DNA of 64,000 bases, from the NCBI GenBank assembly GCA_019739215.1, contig JAHHDR010000028.1, forward strand, positions 62,001 to 126,000, given 5' to 3'. Shown in pieces: positions 61,186 through 64,000 of the stretch. Made by a program: the position numbers and the translations under genes. The stretch is from Rhizobium sp. GTDB taxonomy: Bacteria > Pseudomonadota > Alphaproteobacteria > Rhizobiales > Rhizobiaceae. How positions within the stretch are numbered: the first letter of the stretch is position 1; each line of letters opens with the position of its first letter. The notes below the pieces were generated by a model that saw only the letters and a program-made list of their open reading frames with translations, searched no databases and had not been told where the DNA came from.

Positions 61186-62136
61186 ATGAAGATCGACGAG
61201 CGACATCTCATCCAGCTGGCTGCGGTGGTGCAGGCAGGCGGCGTGACGGAAGGTGCGGCGCTGCTGGGGCTGAGCCAACCGGCGGTATCACGCACGCTGG
61301 CCATGCTGGAGAAACGGCTGGGCGAGCCGCTCTTCCTCAAGGGACGAAGGCCGCTGCAACCGACGCCGCTCGGCCGCGCGCTTGCCGATCATGGCCAGAC
61401 GATGCTGACCGCGTCGCGCAAGGCTTCGGCTCTGGTGGAGGGCTTTCGGCATGGCCGCACCGGGCTCGTGCGTGTCGGTGGCACGCCATTCTTCATGGAC
61501 GCGCTGATTGCCGGCATGGTGGCTGGCTTCCAGAACGCCTTCCCGGAGGTGCGGATGGAGCAGAGCTACGGCTATCTGCCGGACCTGCGCGCGGCGATCG
61601 TCGCCGACCGCATCGATCTCGCTATCTGCCCGATCGACATGCTCGACGAGGGTTCGGGTATGCATTTTCAGGAACTCCTGCCCGGCCGCAACGTCGTGGC
61701 CTGCCGGGTTACACATCCCCTTCTGCTCAGGCGCAAGCTGGCCGGGCCGGAACTGCTCGACTATCCCTGGATCGCACCGCCGCCCGGCAGCCCGCTGCTT
61801 GCCGACCTGCGCAGCCTCGTGCTGTCGCTGGGCGCGACCGAGACCAAGATCCGCTATGCCGGCGGCTCGCTGACCAGCGCGATCAACTACATGAAGGCGA
61901 GCGACGCGCTGACGATCCTGCCGCACAGCGTCGTCTTCGCCTATCGCAACGACAAGGCGATCACGGCGCTGCCGATCAACATCCCGCATCCGGAACGGGC
62001 GCTCGGCCTGCTGCGGCGGACCGGAGATTTCGGCGCACCCGCGGTCGAGGCGTTTTCGGCGCACATCCGCAAGAGCTTCGAGAACCTGCGGCATCTCATC
62101 AAGCGCCACGAGCAATCCGTCGTCTGGGGAATGTAG
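61186..62136 (+). CDS. LysR-family transcriptional regulator (paralogue of the one at 50831)
   Basis: 316 aa LysR with N-terminal wHTH (GGVTEGAALLGLSQPAVSRT) and effector domain. The start at ATG 61186 aligns with the paralogue; an ATG three codons earlier exists. It is head-to-head with intradiol dioxygenase copy 2 and likely activates the whole hydroxyquinol operon (61105 to 51847). No clear ribosome site is seen. Confidence 0.9.
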   Translation: MKIDERHLIQLAAVVQAGGVTEGAALLGLSQPAVSRTLAMLEKRLGEPLFLKGRRPLQPTPLGRALADHGQTMLTASRKASALVEGFRHGRTGLVRVGGTPFFMDALIAGMVAGFQNAFPEVRMEQSYGYLPDLRAAIVADRIDLAICPIDMLDEGSGMHFQELLPGRNVVACRVTHPLLLRRKLAGPELLDYPWIAPPPGSPLLADLRSLVLSLGATETKIRYAGGSLTSAINYMKASDALTILPHSVVFAYRNDKAITALPINIPHPERALGLLRRTGDFGAPAVEAFSAHIRKSFENLRHLIKRHEQSVVWGM

Positions 62137-62143
62137 GGTCGCG

Positions 62144-62914
62144 CTACCTGCAGGTGAAGCCGCCATCCACGGGCAGTTCCACGCCGGTGACGAAGCTCGC
62201 GTCATCGGAGGCGAGCCACAGAACGGCATGGGCAACCTCGCGCGCCTGGACCAATCGGCCGAGCGGGACGCCGGACAGGTATCTGTCTTCCGCGGCTTTC
62301 GCGACCTCTGCGGATACGCCTCGTCCGGTGAAGCCCACCTTCATCGGCGTTTCGGCGAGGCCGGGGCAGACGACGTTGACCCGCACACCGTCCGGTGCAA
62401 AGGTCTGGGCCAGAGACTTCCCGAGCCCGACGACCGCGAACTTGCAGCTCGAATAGACCGGGGACCACATCGACCCGACCATGCCCGACACCGATGCCGT
62501 GAAGATGATCGAGCCGCCGCCACGCTTGCGCATATGCCGGATGACCTCGCCGGCACCGAGCGTGGCCGATTGCACATTCAGCGCCAGCGCCTGCTGGTAT
62601 TCGCCGATGTCGAGATTCTCGATGCCGCCGGGGCCGGGAATGCCTGCATGTGCCCACAGGATGTCGACGCCTCCGAGGCGCGCGGCGGCCTGGTTGATGC
62701 TGTTGCGCGCGCCTTCTGGCGTCGACAGGTCGGCCTGGACGAGATGGAGGCGGACGCCATCCGGATCCAGATCGGCCTTCAGCGCGGCAAGCGCATCGGG
62801 ATTGATGTCGATGGCGCAGACCGTAGCGCCCTCGCGCAGGAACAGGTCGACGCCGGCGCGGCCCATGCCGGAGGCGGCGGCGGTAATCACGGCAAGCTTG
62901 CTGGCCAGGCGCAT
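62144..62914 (-). CDS. SDR-family NAD(P)-dependent oxidoreductase
   Basis: 256 aa SDR. The glycine motif reads TAAASGMGRA (a variant of TGxxxGxG), and catalytic Tyr/Lys are in YSSCKFAV. It is convergent with the LysR gene and divergent from the IclR gene. Two TTCAG..CTGAA palindromes lie upstream of its start, so it is probably controlled by that IclR protein. The substrate is unknown. Confidence 0.84.
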   Translation of the reverse strand: MRLASKLAVITAAASGMGRAGVDLFLREGATVCAIDINPDALAALKADLDPDGVRLHLVQADLSTPEGARNSINQAAARLGGVDILWAHAGIPGPGGIENLDIGEYQQALALNVQSATLGAGEVIRHMRKRGGGSIIFTASVSGMVGSMWSPVYSSCKFAVVGLGKSLAQTFAPDGVRVNVVCPGLAETPMKVGFTGRGVSAEVAKAAEDRYLSGVPLGRLVQAREVAHAVLWLASDDASFVTGVELPVDGGFTCR

Positions 62915-63044
62915 TGTCTCACTCCACTTTGGGCGGCGCCGCAGCGCCGGGCACTTCGGATCGGCGCTTCCGGGTCAAGGTCCCGCTGCGGGAACTCGGA
63001 AGCCTGCAAAGGTCCGTACTGAATGTCCATATGTGAATTTCTAG

Positions 63045-63058
63045 TTCAGTATTCTGAA
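63045..63058. promoter_or_regulatory. Probable IclR operator, site A
   Basis: TTCAG-TATT-CTGAA, 131 bases upstream of the SDR ATG. Identical arms recur at 63148-63161. The pair lies in the SDR/IclR divergent gap. Confidence 0.62.
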
Positions 63059-63147
63059 TATCGTCAAGGCTCCGTTTCCTGGTCCGGCATTCAGCGGCTT
63101 GCAACAAGAATTATCGCTGATGAATGCCGCCGTCGTTGATTGAAGAA

Positions 63148-63161
63148 TTCAGCATCCTGAA
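63148..63161. promoter_or_regulatory. Probable IclR operator, site B
   Basis: TTCAG-CATC-CTGAA, 48 bases upstream of the IclR ATG. Its centre is 103 bp from the centre of site A. Suits IclR autoregulation and control of the divergent SDR. Confidence 0.62.
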
Positions 63162-63208
63162 CTAAAGCTTGGCAGTTGCAATTAAGGTCGCTGGGGAGAT
63201 CGGGCCGG

Positions 63209-63973
63209 ATGCATGTCAGACAGGCGGCGAATGTCGTCGAACTCCTGGAGTTCTTTGCCCGGCACGGTGCGCCCGCGACGCTGGCGGAGATCGCCGACGC
63301 GCTCGGCTGGCCGCGATCCAGCACTTTCAACATCGTCGGCACGCTGGTGGACAAAGGCTATTTCTACGAGCCCCGGCATCGGGGTGGCTACTTTCCGAGT
63401 CCACGCTGGCACGCGGTCGTCCAGGCGATCGACGAGCAGGATCCGCTTCCGTCGGCGCTGCTGGACCTCGTGGACGAGATCAGCCGGCGCAGCGGTGAAA
63501 CGACCGCGCTCGGTTGTGCGTCGGGGCTGTCCGTCGTCTTTCTCCATGTCTGCCAGTCGCGCCAGCCGATCCGCTACAACGCCGATGTCGGCACGCGGGT
63601 CCCCATCCATGCGAGTTCGGCGGGGCGCGCCATCCTCGGCCAGATGAAGCCGGGCGAGCGGGAGCAGGTCTATCGCAAACTCGTCTTCGAGAAATATTCC
63701 GACAGCACACCGATGGGAATAGAACAGATCGAGGCGGAACTGCGCGGTTTTGCCGAACGCGGCTATCACCAGAGCCATTCCGAGTTCATCCCCGACCTCG
63801 CCGGCGTATCCTTCCCGATCGCGCTCGACGCCAGGCGCCTGTGTGTCGTGGTCGCGGGTCCAGTGTCGCGCTGTCTCGAGCGCCGGCCGGAAATCGCGGC
63901 AACGATGGCGGACGCGATCCGCCGATCCGGCTTCGCGGCGCCGGGGAGCCTGGCGGAGAGGCCGCAGATCTGA
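63209..63973 (+). CDS. IclR-family transcriptional regulator
   Basis: 254 aa with an N-terminal wHTH (PATLAEIADALGWPRSSTFN) and complete IclR effector domain (about residues 75-245). ATG 63209 follows GGGGAG by ten bases; a TTG start upstream (63176) is rejected. It is divergent from the SDR gene and complete; the window ends 27 bases after its stop. Confidence 0.88.
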   Translation: MHVRQAANVVELLEFFARHGAPATLAEIADALGWPRSSTFNIVGTLVDKGYFYEPRHRGGYFPSPRWHAVVQAIDEQDPLPSALLDLVDEISRRSGETTALGCASGLSVVFLHVCQSRQPIRYNADVGTRVPIHASSAGRAILGQMKPGEREQVYRKLVFEKYSDSTPMGIEQIEAELRGFAERGYHQSHSEFIPDLAGVSFPIALDARRLCVVVAGPVSRCLERRPEIAATMADAIRRSGFAAPGSLAERPQI

Positions 63974-64000
63974 GACGGTGTGGTGCTCAGCGTGACGCGC

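Noticed and set aside
1..64000. Search for tRNA, rRNA, IS elements, CRISPR and origin
   Set aside because: No cloverleaf, transposase motif, repeat array or DnaA-box cluster was seen by eye; a covariance-model search would be needed to exclude small RNAs.

Overview
The window is dense, GC-rich DNA (roughly two thirds G+C by eye) from what looks like an alphaproteobacterium of the Rhizobiales/Rhizobiaceae type. This is inferred from the gene repertoire (ectoine-degradation genes, many LivKHMGF- and ribose-type ABC importers, BKACE, AraC/LacI/IclR/LysR/TetR/PucR regulators) and from codon bias. It reads like a catabolic region of a chromosome or large secondary replicon. I see no rRNA, tRNA, transposase, phage gene, CRISPR array or origin. 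No gap without a gene exceeds 300 bases; the largest is the roughly 290-base regulatory gap at 62915-63208.

Layout: (A) 10-2199, doeA-doeB of ectoine degradation. (B) 2209-11409, one minus-strand operon: binding protein, livH, livM, livG, livF, aldehyde dehydrogenase, SDR, thiamine-diphosphate enzyme, cupin. A divergent AraC gene lies at 11592. The enzyme set suggests import and degradation of an aryl- or hydroxy-acid through a 2-oxoacid and an aldehyde. (C) 12646-23129, one plus-strand operon: SDR, BKACE, ribose-type permease, binding protein, a permease fused to a strictosidine-synthase-like propeller, a second propeller protein, a double ATPase, and a GAF/PucR regulator. This is the most unusual locus. 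(D) 23162-27504, a second ribose-type importer with a metallo-beta-lactamase-fold hydrolase, facing a LacI gene. Its ATPase gene is frameshifted. (E) 28907-34082, a lytic transglycosylase and the sbcDC DNA-repair nuclease genes, with a second homopolymer frameshift at the sbcC end. (F) 34180-41181, a 2-oxoglutarate-type oxygenase, a DAO-type oxidoreductase and an amino-acid ABC importer, divergent from a nucleoside hydrolase and a TetR gene. (G) 41191-46086, sugar or sugar-acid genes: SDR, lactonase-type amidohydrolase, glycosidase-like protein, Gfo/Idh/MocA oxidoreductase, rhamnose-mutarotase-like protein. (H) 46104-49037, IclR gene, second DoeB-like deacylase, and EutB-like PLP dehydratase. 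(I) 49053-62914, aromatic catabolism: quinone-type VOC dioxygenase plus esterase, two LysR genes, two hydroxyquinol-type intradiol dioxygenases, a flavin monooxygenase, maleylacetate reductase, a complete Liv importer and an SDR. (J) 63209-63973, an IclR regulator.

How it works together: most units pair an importer, two to five enzymes and a dedicated regulator. Several regulator-enzyme gaps contain readable dyads or direct repeats fitting the regulator family: an AraC 21-bp direct repeat, a LacI site pair, a TetR palindrome, a LysR T-N11-A dyad and an IclR site pair. Three of the five operons that carry a binding-protein gene have a strong stem-loop directly downstream of that gene, which probably sets binding-protein versus permease dosage. 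Substrates of most units cannot be read from sequence and are stated as inference.
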